Source: XN24 sp047921455 (GTDB lineage Bacteria; Pseudomonadota; Gammaproteobacteria; Steroidobacterales; XN24). From it: 48,734 bases of DNA. The notes under the pieces were generated by a model, which saw only the letters and a list, made by a program, of their open reading frames with translations, did no database searches and was not told the origin of the DNA. The translations under genes and the position numbers were made by a program. Of the stretch, positions 8,481-14,923 are shown in pieces. How positions within the stretch are numbered: the stretch's first letter is position 1; every line of letters begins with the position of its first letter. The stretch is taken from assembly GCA_047921455.1 (NCBI GenBank), contig JBLRWC010000018.1:1-48734 (forward strand), given 5' to 3'.

Positions 8481-9691
8481 GCCTTGTATTCTAGCGCGCT
8501 TGCGAGCACGGAGGCGGGATGCAGCACGGGCACTGCGAGGCCGGCGCGCTTCAGGCCCGCGGCGAAATGCATCGCGCAACCGATATTGCTGGTCACCAGT
8601 GCGCTCGGCGGTTCCTGCGACAGTGCCGCCAGCAGCGGCGCGAGCAACGCGTCCGCCATGGCCGGGTGAGTGAGGAAAGTTTCGCCGGCGGCGCCGCAGC
8701 AACCGGCTGGCAACTCGCGCAACTTGATCCCCGGGATACGCGCCAGCAGCCGCCGCGTCGCGGCCGCCGTGCCCGTGACGTTGCGCTGGGTACACGGTAT
8801 GTGCAAGACCACGTCCGGGTAGGCGCCGGGCCCAAGCGGCAGTTCTGCCTCGGCGAGCAGTTCCGCGGGATCCTTGATCCGGCTGGCGAAGCGCGTGCCG
8901 TCGGCACCGGCCAGGCGGGCATACTCGAGCAGAGTGGCGGCACAGCCGCTCGCGCACGGCACCACCGGCCCGCTGCCCGGAAAAGCCGCCAGGTTGCGTA
9001 AAGCGAGGGTTTGCGCCGCCGCCGGCCGGCCGGCGTGCAGGTCGATCGCTCCGCAGCAGCCCTGGCCGCGCGGCATACGCACGCGCCATCCAGCCGCCGC
9101 CAGCACGCGCCGCGTGTCGTCCAGGGTGCGACCGTCGATGGCGGCGCCTACACAGCCGGCAAACAACAAGGCTTCGCCGCGCGTCGGGGCGCCCTCGGCG
9201 GGCGCACCAGTCGGCGTGGCGGCCCACTGCGGTGGCCGCGTTGTGGTCGGCAGCAAACTCGCTGCACGGGCGGGAAGCCCGCCCAGCATGCGGGCCAGGG
9301 TCGGGGCGCCGGGCAGTCGGGCCAGCCTCGCAAGCCGCGCCAGCAGGCGAGGCCGGCGGAGCAGGCCGCCCAACATGCGCCGCGCGGCCGGCGGCCGCAC
9401 GCCGCGCTCAACCAGCAGTGCCCGGCCGGCATCAATCAGTTCGCCGTAGGGCACATTGGCGGGGCACACCGGCTCGCAGGCGCGGCACCCCAGGCAGCTC
9501 TCGAGGTGTCCGACGAGCATGGCGCCTGGTTCAAGTTGCCCCGTGGCAAGGCCCTGCATCAGGGAGATGCGGCCACGCGGCGACTCGCCTTCGACGCCCG
9601 CCAAGCCATAGGTAGGGCAATAAGGCAGGCATAGGCCGCACTTTACACAGCGATCGGCGAGTTCAACGGGGAAATGGCCAGGCGAGTTCAT
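8477..9691 (-). CDS. glcF: GlcF-like iron-sulfur oxidoreductase subunit (orphan)
   Basis: The 404-residue protein matches the glycolate oxidase iron-sulfur subunit GlcF in length and motifs. It has two N-terminal 4Fe-4S motifs, CVKCGLCLPYCPTYGL and CLGCRACEPVCPANVPYGE, then two CCG domains (GCCGAIDLHAGR and GCCGAAGETFLTHPAM), each preceded by cysteine-containing segments. No glcD or glcE flavoprotein gene is adjacent; instead it overlaps coq7 by 4 bp. It may therefore serve a distant GlcD, or link another flavoprotein to the quinone pool. The frame is open to 9916, but the homologous start is the ATG at 9691 (MNSPGHFPVELADRCVKCG). Confidence 0.85.
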   Translation of the reverse strand: MNSPGHFPVELADRCVKCGLCLPYCPTYGLAGVEGESPRGRISLMQGLATGQLEPGAMLVGHLESCLGCRACEPVCPANVPYGELIDAGRALLVERGVRPPAARRMLGGLLRRPRLLARLARLARLPGAPTLARMLGGLPARAASLLPTTTRPPQWAATPTGAPAEGAPTRGEALLFAGCVGAAIDGRTLDDTRRVLAAAGWRVRMPRGQGCCGAIDLHAGRPAAAQTLALRNLAAFPGSGPVVPCASGCAATLLEYARLAGADGTRFASRIKDPAELLAEAELPLGPGAYPDVVLHIPCTQRNVTGTAAATRRLLARIPGIKLRELPAGCCGAAGETFLTHPAMADALLAPLLAALSQEPPSALVTSNIGCAMHFAAGLKRAGLAVPVLHPASVLASALEYKA

Positions 9692-9818
9692 CGACGGGAT
9701 GGCTCCATACGCGGCGGTATGACGAAAGGGGTTTTGGTATTCTATCCGGCTTGTTTGATGGGTGAGGTGTCGCGGCACGCTCGCCGTCGCTTGCATTAAG
9801 TTACGAGGAGAGTGAGTA

Positions 9819-10556
9819 GTGAATAGCGGGAACCATCTTTTTATCGCGTTTATCGCGGCGGCGCTGGTGGCCGTGTTGGTCCACCCGGCACAGCTGGGCG
9901 CCGAAGAGGACAGCACCGGCTTGAGTGGCCGGATGGGCCTGAGCTATAGCGAAGCCCGGGGCAATTCAGACACGCTTGGCGTATCGGCCGAGGCGGCCGC
10001 GCAATATTTGACCGGCGGGCCTTGGCGGTACGATGCGCGCGCGCAGCTAGTGTCCCGCGAGGAAAGCGACGTCACTACCGAGGAGCGCTACGAGGCGCGC
10101 GCCACCGCAAACTACTTCTGGACGGAAGACGATTATTTCTTTGCCCGCCTCGATTGGCGCAAGGATAACTTTGGCGGCGTGCGCGAGGAGTGGGTGCCGG
10201 GCCTTGGTTATGGCCGGGTGCTGCTGGATTCCGCTGCACACAAGTTGCATGGCGAAATTGCCGCGGGTTATCGCTTTGCGGACTTGTCCGACGGCACCTC
10301 CGAGGAGGGTCCTGCGCTGACGGGCAACCTGCGCTACCAGTGGACGATCTCGGAATTCGCGGAGTTCTACCAGAATGCGCTGGTGCAATGGTCGGAGGAC
10401 AACACCTTTCTCGAAAGCGAGACCGGCTTGCGCACCGCCATCATCGGCAACCTTAACGCGCGCATCAGCTATATTGTCCGCCACAATACTGACGTGCCGC
10501 CGGGTCGGAACAACTCGGACTTCTTCACTACAGTCGGACTCGACTACAAGTTTTAA
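9819..10556 (+). CDS. DUF481-family outer membrane beta-barrel protein
   Basis: A 245-residue protein with an N-terminal signal peptide (FIAFIAAALVAVLVHPAQLGA, cut near residue 29) followed by alternating beta strands ending in a C-terminal phenylalanine (TVGLDYKF), the outer-membrane insertion signature. Text such as LSGRMGLSYSEARGNSDTLG and RYEARATANYFWTEDDYFFA fits DUF481 (YdiY-like). The start is a GTG with GAGGAG eight bases upstream. Function is unknown. The ferredoxin gene begins two bases after its stop. It diverges from glcF. Confidence 0.85.
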   Translation: MNSGNHLFIAFIAAALVAVLVHPAQLGAEEDSTGLSGRMGLSYSEARGNSDTLGVSAEAAAQYLTGGPWRYDARAQLVSREESDVTTEERYEARATANYFWTEDDYFFARLDWRKDNFGGVREEWVPGLGYGRVLLDSAAHKLHGEIAAGYRFADLSDGTSEEGPALTGNLRYQWTISEFAEFYQNALVQWSEDNTFLESETGLRTAIIGNLNARISYIVRHNTDVPPGRNNSDFFTTVGLDYKF

Positions 10557-10558
10557 CC

Positions 10559-10894
10559 ATGAGCTGGTACCAGCGTCACTTGTTCTTCTGCACCAACCGT
10601 CGTGATGACGGGCGACCTTGTTGCCAGCAGGCCGGGGCCGAACCGGCGCGGGCGTGGGCGAAAGCCCGGGTGAAGGCGCTGGGATTGGCCGGACCGGGCA
10701 AAGTTCGCGTGAATAGCGCCGGTTGCCTCGATCGTTGCGAGGAAGGACCGGTGGTAGTGGTCTACCCTGACGGCGTCTGGTATACGTATGTGGACCAGGA
10801 GGATCTCGAGGAGATTATCCAGGAGCATGTAATCCACGGCCGCATCGTGGAGCGACTTCAGCTCAGATCGACCCCTCCCGGGGGAGACGACTGA
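10559..10894 (+). CDS. Small thioredoxin-fold 2Fe-2S ferredoxin
   Basis: A 111-residue protein with the pattern of thioredoxin-like [2Fe-2S] ferredoxins: HLFFCTNRRDDGRPCCQQAG near the start, then RVNSAGCLDRCEEGPVVVVY about 35 residues later, giving the four presumptive cluster cysteines. The C-terminal half (DGVWYTYVDQEDLEEII) is the usual ending of the family. A soluble electron carrier is expected, partner unknown. It begins two bases after the DUF481 gene, so both probably share a transcript, although their products should sit in different compartments. Confidence 0.82.
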   Translation: MSWYQRHLFFCTNRRDDGRPCCQQAGAEPARAWAKARVKALGLAGPGKVRVNSAGCLDRCEEGPVVVVYPDGVWYTYVDQEDLEEIIQEHVIHGRIVERLQLRSTPPGGDD

Positions 10895-10959
10895 AAGCCG
10901 GAGTCCATGATTTACAAGGGATTTCCCCGCGCAGGCAACAACAGATTGGGCGCATGCCC

Positions 10960-10988
10960 TTGCGTGGCGGCGGGGCCTCTATTATATT
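10960..10988 (+). promoter_or_regulatory. Candidate promoter of rplM-rpsI
   Basis: TTGCGT (10960-10965), a 17-bp spacer and TATATT (10983-10988) precede rplM and would start transcription near 10995, about 37 nt before the ATG. The -10 matches consensus at 5 of 6 positions, the -35 at 3 of 6. The intervening leader is too short to show an obvious L13 autoregulatory structure. Confidence 0.5.
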
Positions 10989-11031
10989 TGCCTGCTTTTC
11001 GCCTGCCGCTCATATTTCCTGGAGCTGGGAC

Positions 11032-11460
11032 ATGAAGACTTTTTCCGCCAAGCCGGAGACCGTACGCCGCGACTGGTATGTCGTGGATGCCGATGGCAAA
11101 ACACTCGGGCGCCTTGCGACCGAGCTTGCTCGTCGTCTCCGTGGCAAGCACAAGCCGGAGTTCACGCCGCACGTCGATACCGGCGACTACCTGGTTGTGA
11201 TCAACGCAGCCAAGGTCCATGTGACCGGCAACAAGATGGCCGACAAGGTGTATTACCACCACACCGGCTATGTCGGGCACATGAAGTCCGAGACGCTAAG
11301 CAAGCGCATGCAGCGTGCGCCTGAACAGGTCATCGAGGAAGCGGTCAAGGGCATGCTGCCCAAGAATTCACTCGGTCGACAGATGCTGACCAAGTTGCGC
11401 ATCTTCGCCGGCGCCGAACATCCCCACCAGGCCCAGCAACCGCAGTTGCTGGAGATCTGA
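11032..11460 (+). CDS. rplM: 50S ribosomal protein L13
   Basis: L13, an early-assembling 50S protein. At 142 residues it matches E. coli exactly in length. Signatures seen: TVRRDWYVVDADGKTLGRLA, NAAKVHVTGNKMADKVYYHH and VKGMLPKNSLGRQMLTKLRI. The ATG at 11032 has GGAG nine bases upstream (CTGGAGCTGGGAC). The frame is open a little further upstream but without homology. rpsI follows after 17 bases, the universal rplM-rpsI pair. Confidence 0.98.
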   Translation: MKTFSAKPETVRRDWYVVDADGKTLGRLATELARRLRGKHKPEFTPHVDTGDYLVVINAAKVHVTGNKMADKVYYHHTGYVGHMKSETLSKRMQRAPEQVIEEAVKGMLPKNSLGRQMLTKLRIFAGAEHPHQAQQPQLLEI

Positions 11461-11477
11461 AACGGTCAGGAAGAACT

Positions 11478-11870
11478 ATGAGCATTGACATGAATTACGG
11501 CACCGGCCGGCGCAAGACCTCCACCGCAAGGGTGTATCTGCGTCCCGGCAAGGGCGCGATCACCGTGAACAGCAAGCCGCTGGACGAATTCTTCGGCCGT
11601 AAAACCGCGCGCATGATCGTTCGCCAGCCGTTGGAATTGATCCGCATGGATGATCGTTTCGACGTGGAGGTCACCGTTCATGGTGGCGGCACCACCGGCC
11701 AGGCCGGTGCGATTCGCCATGGCCTGACCCGCGCGCTGGTCGATTACGATCCTGCGCTCAAGACCACGCTGCGCCAGGCCGGTTTCGTGACGCGCGATGC
11801 GCGCGAGGTCGAGCGCAAGAAGGTCGGCCTGCGCAAGGCGCGTCGCGCTACCCAGTACTCGAAGCGCTGA
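11478..11870 (+). CDS. rpsI: 30S ribosomal protein S9
   Basis: S9, whose C-terminal tail contacts the P-site tRNA. The 130 residues contain NYGTGRRKTSTARVYLRPG, GGGTTGQAGAIRHGLTRAL and the terminal RKKVGLRKARRATQYSKR with the conserved final Lys-Arg. Preceded by AGGAAG. The ATG at 11490 is a possible inner start (MNYGTGRRK), since family members often begin there. The stop is only 25 bases before tRNA-Gln with no promoter-like sequence between. Confidence 0.98.
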   Translation: MSIDMNYGTGRRKTSTARVYLRPGKGAITVNSKPLDEFFGRKTARMIVRQPLELIRMDDRFDVEVTVHGGGTTGQAGAIRHGLTRALVDYDPALKTTLRQAGFVTRDAREVERKKVGLRKARRATQYSKR

Positions 11871-11895
11871 TCCACCCGGACCACGCGACCCGAAT

Positions 11896-11969
11896 TGGGG
11901 GATCGTCTAGCGGTAGGACTGCGGACTCTGACTCCGCCAACCCAGGTTCGAATCCTGGTCCCCCAGCCA
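11896..11969 (+). tRNA. glnV: tRNA-Gln (anticodon CTG)
   Basis: A complete cloverleaf: 7-bp acceptor TGGGGGA/TCCCCCA with the U1-A72 pair typical of tRNA-Gln, D arm with GCGGTAGGAC, anticodon stem GCGGA/TCCGC closing loop CTCTGAC (anticodon CTG, codon CAG), T arm CCAGG/CCTGG with TTCGAAT, discriminator G and encoded CCA. It sits 25 bases behind rpsI and probably depends on read-through from the ribosomal operon. Its last 19 nt recur downstream. The symbol is by analogy with E. coli. Confidence 0.97.
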
Positions 11970-12010
11970 AGTACGACAAAGGGCCCCCTCGCGGGGCCCT
12001 TTTTCGTACT
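11970..12010 (+). terminator. Rho-independent terminator after tRNA-Gln (copy 1)
   Basis: A long near-perfect hairpin starts directly after the tRNA CCA. The arms AGTACGA and TCGTACT enclose AAAGGGCCCC and GGGGCCCTTT, with one C/T mismatch and a CTCGC loop, and a TTTTT run lies on the 3' side. Termination here would also set the tRNA 3' trailer. On the other strand it has only a short T run, so it is probably stronger for plus-strand transcripts. Confidence 0.88.
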
Positions 12011-12052
12011 TCATTGAGGCTGCAGGGTTCGAACCTGGAAGGTTCGAGCCGA

Positions 12053-12128
12053 GGCCGGCATCAGCCGGCCGAGACGACGATGCCGCGCAGCGGCATCGGG
12101 CCCGCAGGGCCGAGCCGCCGCAGGCGGC
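12053..12128. repeat. Cluster of four short GC hairpins, three with GCA loops
   Basis: Four consecutive inverted repeats: 12053-12070 (7-bp arms GGCCGGC/GCCGGCC, loop ATCA), 12079-12097 (GATGCCGC/GCGGCATC, loop GCA), 12099-12111 (GGCCC/GGGCC, loop GCA) and 12114-12128 (GCCGCC/GGCGGC, loop GCA). They fill almost all of the spacer between the two 100-bp repeats. No open frame of interest crosses it. Role unknown. Confidence 0.8.
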
Positions 12129-12151
12129 GAGCAATCCTGGTCCCCCAGCCA

Positions 12152-12192
12152 AGTACGACAAAGGGCCCCCTCGCGGGGCCCTTTTTCGTACT
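12152..12192 (+). terminator. Duplicate terminator hairpin (copy 2), between tRNA repeat and rpiA
   Basis: Identical to the hairpin after tRNA-Gln, 182 bp upstream. It lies 41 bp beyond the end of rpiA, which is transcribed toward it, so it could act as a back-up terminator for the tRNA transcript and as a weaker bidirectional terminator for rpiA. Confidence 0.75.
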
Positions 12193-12232
12193 TCATTGAG
12201 GCTGCAGGGTTCGAACCTGGAAGGTTCGAGCC

Positions 12233-12892
12233 TTACAACTCGATTCGCTTCACGCCGGCGTCTGACGCCGCCAGTACCAGGTCAGCTTTCCGCCGGCCGA
12301 AAATACCGACGGTCACCACACCCGCGATGGCATTGATGCGATCTTCCATTTCGATCGGGTCAACGATGTCCAGGTGGCGGACATCTAGAATCACGTTACC
12401 GTTGTCAGTGACGAAACCCTCGCGATACTCAGGCAGACCGCCCAGTTTCACCATCTGGCGCGCGACATAGGAGCGGGCCATGGGAATGACTTCCACTGGC
12501 AACGGAAACTCGCCGAGTACGCGGACGATCTTGGTGTCATCGACGATGCAGATGAAGCGTTGCGATGCCGCTGCAATCACTTTCTCGCGGGTCAGTGCGC
12601 CGCCACCGCCCTTGATCATGTGACCGGCGGCATCGACTTCATCCGCGCCGTCGATGTAAAGATCCAGGTTGCCGGTTGAATTCAGTTCACTGACGCTGAT
12701 GCCGTGGCGCCGGAGCCGCTCCGTGGTAGCCTCGGAGCTTGATACGGCACAGTGCAATTCGATCCCGCGCGTCGCCAGGGCATCGATGAAGTGGTTCACC
12801 GTCGAGCCCGTGCCGACGCCAAGGCGGCAACCTTCCGGCACTTCGGCAGCCGCCTGTTTGCCGACTGCCGCTTTCTTGCTGTCCTGGTCCAT
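12233..12892 (-). CDS. rpiA: Ribose-5-phosphate isomerase A
   Basis: RpiA interconverts ribose 5-phosphate and ribulose 5-phosphate. The 219 residues show GVGTGSTVNHFIDALATRG, SSEATTERLRRHGI, the acid motif YIDGADEVDAAGHMIKGGGG and ALTREKVIAAASQRF with the catalytic lysine region. Length and motifs are normal (E. coli 219). The ATG at 12892 follows a CGGAGGCAGTAG ribosome site. Its stop codon directly abuts the tRNA-derived repeat. Confidence 0.97.
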   Translation of the reverse strand: MDQDSKKAAVGKQAAAEVPEGCRLGVGTGSTVNHFIDALATRGIELHCAVSSSEATTERLRRHGISVSELNSTGNLDLYIDGADEVDAAGHMIKGGGGALTREKVIAAASQRFICIVDDTKIVRVLGEFPLPVEVIPMARSYVARQMVKLGGLPEYREGFVTDNGNVILDVRHLDIVDPIEMEDRINAIAGVVTVGIFGRRKADLVLAASDAGVKRIEL

Positions 12893-12931
12893 CTACTGCC
12901 TCCGTCCGATTGCCGTTATCCCAAATAGAGT

Positions 12932-12965
12932 GAGGGCCGAGCCGCTCTTTGCGGACCCGGCCCTC
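12932..12965 (-). terminator. Hairpin between the H1-like gene and rpiA
   Basis: GAGGGCCG and CGGCCCTC form an 8-bp outer stem around an inner GCCGC/GCGG arm. It lies downstream of the H1-like gene and 40 bp upstream of the rpiA start, on the shared minus strand. No T run follows, so it may be only a weak terminator or an mRNA 3' stabiliser. Confidence 0.35.
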
Positions 12966-13013
12966 GAAACTTCCTGCGGGCAATAAAACACGCCCGGTCC
13001 GCCTGGAGAAAAA

Positions 13014-13430
13014 CTACTTTTTCTTCGAGGCAGCCTTCTTCCTGGCCGCTGGTTTCTTCTTGGTGGCGGCCTTTTTCTTGGTCGCTACTTTTTTCTTTGC
13101 GGCGGGTTTCTTCTTGGTGGCGGCTTTTTTCTTAGTCGCTACTTTTTTCTTTGCCGCTGGTTTCTTCTTGGTGGCGGCTTTTTTCTTGGTCGCTACCTTT
13201 TTCTTTGCGGCGGGTTTCTTCTTGGTGGCGGCCTTTTTCTTGGTCGCTACTTTTTTCTTTGCGACGGGTTTCTTCTTGGTGGCGGCCTTTTTCTTGGTCG
13301 CTACTTTTTTCTTTGCGGCGGGCTTTTTAGCCACGGCCTTCTTGCGAGCAACCGGCTTCTTCTTTGCAACCGCCTTTTTCTTGGCGACCGGTTTCTTCTT
13401 GCTCACAGGTTTTTTCTTTGATGCAGCCAT
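13014..13430 (-). CDS. Histone H1-like lysine/alanine-rich repeat protein
   Basis: A 138-residue protein made almost only of Lys, Ala, Thr, Val and Pro, with repeating PAAKKKVATKKKAATKKK units of 18 residues. Such proteins resemble the C-terminal tail of eukaryotic H1 and bacterial AlgP/HC1-like proteins; they bind DNA by charge and are disordered. There is no globular domain, so nucleoid compaction is the probable role but sequence homology is meaningless at this composition. The ATG at 13430 follows GGAGATCATC, and a strong promoter candidate lies upstream. The repeats make copy number likely to vary between strains. Confidence 0.8.
   Translation of the reverse strand: MAASKKKPVSKKKPVAKKKAVAKKKPVARKKAVAKKPAAKKKVATKKKAATKKKPVAKKKVATKKKAATKKKPAAKKKVATKKKAATKKKPAAKKKVATKKKAATKKKPAAKKKVATKKKAATKKKPAARKKAASKKK
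13051..13320 (-). repeat. Five tandem 54-bp repeats inside the H1-like gene
   Basis: Units begin at 13051, 13105, 13159, 13213 and 13267 and differ only at a few positions (for example GCGGCG, GCCGCT and GCGACG at the unit end). Each encodes 18 residues, so gain or loss of units keeps the frame. Near identity over 270 bp suggests recent expansion or homogenisation. Confidence 0.9.
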
Positions 13431-13462
13431 GATGATCTCCGTGTAGTGGGTTCGCGAGGCTG

Positions 13463-13491
13463 TATATACAACAACGCGATACCTTCAGCAA
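13463..13491 (-). promoter_or_regulatory. Promoter of the H1-like gene
   Basis: On the minus strand, TTGCTG (13491-13486), a 17-bp spacer and TATATA (13468-13463) give a good sigma-70 promoter. Transcription would start near 13456, about 25 nt before the ATG at 13430. The -10 sits in the palindrome TGTATATACA, which might also be an operator. Confidence 0.65.
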
Positions 13492-13584
13492 ACATATCAA
13501 CGTTAATTCGCAGCGAGGATCATGGCCGGGCTGAATAGTGCGGTACGCAAATTGCGTCGCGATTCCAGCGATTGATATTCACAA

Positions 13585-14073
13585 TCACGTTTTTGCTCGT
13601 GTTTTTGCCTTTAAAAGTGAGTTCACGAATTTCCATTGTGCACTTGATACAGGCATTACCGAAAGACGATTGCCGCGTGCGAGCAATTGAAAACCGGCTA
13701 GCTTATCGTCGGCGTATTCTTTCAGTTCGCGCAGGCTTAACACGCGCGGAAACTTCTCCACCAGTTTCACATCCACCATGTACCAGCGCGGCGCAGCCGG
13801 GTCGCTCTTCGGATCGAAATGATGATCGTCGGGGTCGAAGGCCGTGTGATCGGGATAACCTTCACGCACTACTTCCACGCTGCCGACGATCCCGGGAAGT
13901 TCGCAATTCGAGTGATAGTAGAAAACGAGATCGCCGCATTTCATCTGGTCGCGAAGCATGTTGCGCGCCTGGTAATTGCGGACGCCGTCCCAGCAGGTAG
14001 TCTGTTGCGGAGCACGCGCCAGGTCGTCAATGGAAAACGATTCGGGCTCCGACTTCATAAGCCAATACTTCAC
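13585..14073 (-). CDS. EVE-domain protein
   Basis: A 162-residue single-domain EVE (PUA-like) protein of the thymocyte nuclear protein 1 type, likely binding modified nucleobases. Seen: YWLMKSEPESFSIDDL at the start, WDGVRNYQARNMLRD, GDLVFYYHSNCELPGIVGSV, DPKSDPAAPRWYMVDV and LSLRELKEY. All conserved EVE blocks are present. The start is a GTG at 14073 with GAGGAG eight bases upstream; the longer open frame to 14175 has no homology. The GTG overlaps the fau stop by 4 bp, so it is the last gene of the zapA-6S-fau unit. Confidence 0.92.
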   Translation of the reverse strand: MKYWLMKSEPESFSIDDLARAPQQTTCWDGVRNYQARNMLRDQMKCGDLVFYYHSNCELPGIVGSVEVVREGYPDHTAFDPDDHHFDPKSDPAAPRWYMVDVKLVEKFPRVLSLRELKEYADDKLAGFQLLARGNRLSVMPVSSAQWKFVNSLLKAKTRAKT

Positions 14074-14741
14074 TGCTCTGCTCCTCTGCTTGAAAATTTC
14101 GACGTGGCGCGGCGCGCGTTGCGGCATGCCTGTGGTCCGCGTTCGGTGACGACCATGTCGAGTGGGATGTCCCAAGGTTGCGCCGGGATGTCGAGCACGC
14201 GCTGGAGAGAAAAAGCGGCGCCGACCAGTACGGGTCGTCGCCTGCTACGCCCAATCGCGCGATCGTAATAGCCACCGCCCATGCCGAGACGATTGCCATG
14301 CAGATCGAAAACGACCAGCGGCATGATGAGCATGTCGAGTCGTGCGGCGGTGACGCGGCGTCGGCCGCCAATCGGTTCCGGTATACCGTAGCGGTTGCGC
14401 CGCAGTACCCCGGAGCGCGACCACGGCACGAAACACATGGCGCCGTCCTGCCCCACTACCGGCAGGAAAAGACGCTTGCCGCATGACCATGCATGCGCCG
14501 CCAGCCCCCTTACGTCGGCCTCGCCATCCGCAGGCCAGTAGATCGCCAGGCTGCGTGCACGGCGATAAGCCGGTAGCGCGACGAGGTGCCGGGTGAGGGC
14601 GCGGTTGGCAAGTTGCCTGCGAAAGGGCGGCAGCCCCCGGCGCCGCAAGCGCATCTTGCGACGCAGCGAGTTGCGCAACGCTATGGGGTCGTGCGGCGAA
14701 AAAATAGGATGGCGCCTCCCGCCTGTGCCGTTACAGACCAT
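14070..14741 (-). CDS. fau: 5-formyltetrahydrofolate cyclo-ligase
   Basis: Converts 5-formyl-THF to 5,10-methenyl-THF with ATP. Signatures: LRRKMRLRRRGLPPFRRQLA (N-terminal helix), IYWPADGEADVRGLAAHAW, LVVFDLHGNRLGMGGGYYDR (nucleotide/folate loop) and WDIPLDMVVTE. The start is uncertain. The listed ATG at 14741 lies inside the 3' end of 6S RNA; E. coli Fau aligns from the Met at 14654, but the conserved helix begins a few residues earlier, where only a TTG (14678) or a non-standard codon after GGGAGG is available. As in E. coli (ygfA) it lies just behind 6S RNA. Confidence 0.88.
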   Translation of the reverse strand: MVCNGTGGRRHPIFSPHDPIALRNSLRRKMRLRRRGLPPFRRQLANRALTRHLVALPAYRRARSLAIYWPADGEADVRGLAAHAWSCGKRLFLPVVGQDGAMCFVPWSRSGVLRRNRYGIPEPIGGRRRVTAARLDMLIMPLVVFDLHGNRLGMGGGYYDRAIGRSRRRPVLVGAAFSLQRVLDIPAQPWDIPLDMVVTERGPQACRNARRATSKFSSRGAEQ

Positions 14742-14897
14742 TGCTCTCGAACCAGAGCAATAAGTGGGGCCGGCCGTCGTACCTAAGGCTTTCCGCCATA
14801 AGCGGGCTTGCGCACCGGTGCCGACAGGTCCCAGCCCCAGGGTAGTTAATTAGGGTCGAGAGGATCCCGGCCCGAATCGAACACCGCAGGAGGCGCC
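14711..14897 (-). ncRNA. ssrS: 6S RNA
   Basis: A 187-nt minus-strand RNA between zapA and fau, the classic gammaproteobacterial position of ssrS. The ends pair (GGCGCCTCC at 14897-14889 with GGAGGCGCC at 14719-14711). Conserved blocks match E. coli 6S: GGTGTTCGATTCGGGCC near the 5' end, GAAAGCCTTAGGTACGACGG in the 3' half and GGTCTGTAACGGC before the closing stem. 6S RNA mimics an open promoter and sequesters sigma-70 RNA polymerase. A weak -10 (CATAAA, 14908-14903) lies just upstream; transcription from the zapA unit is also possible. Confidence 0.88.
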
Positions 14898-14923
14898 AAG
14901 ACTTTATGACTTGTCGCAGGCAG

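Larger units (their letters stand above)
11951..12232 (+). repeat. Direct repeat of tRNA-Gln 3' end plus terminator (182-bp period)
   Basis: A 100-bp segment, 11951-12050, is repeated without a mismatch at 12133-12232. Each copy starts with the last 19 nt of tRNA-Gln (AATCCTGGTCCCCCAGCCA), then the terminator hairpin, then a T-arm-like hairpin (GGTTCGAACC, loop TGGAA, GGTTCGAGCC; 12026-12050 and 12208-12232). The 82 bp between copies are a cluster of small hairpins. The second copy ends exactly where the rpiA stop codon (12233-12235, minus strand) begins. There is no integrase gene. Confidence 0.95.

Noticed and set aside
7836..9227. A 463-residue open frame spanning coq7 and part of glcF
   Set aside because: Only its C-terminal 214 residues are Coq7. 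The rest is a shifted frame over glcF, whose own frame has intact cluster motifs. The ATGA overlap at 8477-8480 fixes the true start.
9692..9818. Promoters in the glcF/DUF481 divergent gap
   Set aside because: TATTCT (plus) and TAGAAT (minus) are fair -10 boxes around 9738-9744, but neither has an acceptable -35, so no promoter is called.
10895..11031. L13 leader autoregulatory structure
   Set aside because: The likely transcript start leaves a leader of under 40 nt, and no characteristic structure was seen.
11907..12196. Minus-strand open frames across tRNA-Gln and its repeat
   Set aside because: They read the antisense of a tRNA and terminators, a common source of false proteins; no ribosome site and no homology.
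11951..12232. Attachment sites (attL/attR) of an integrated element
   Set aside because: The interval between the repeats holds only 82 bp of hairpins and no integrase. A tyrT-like repeat is a better description, although a remnant cannot be excluded.
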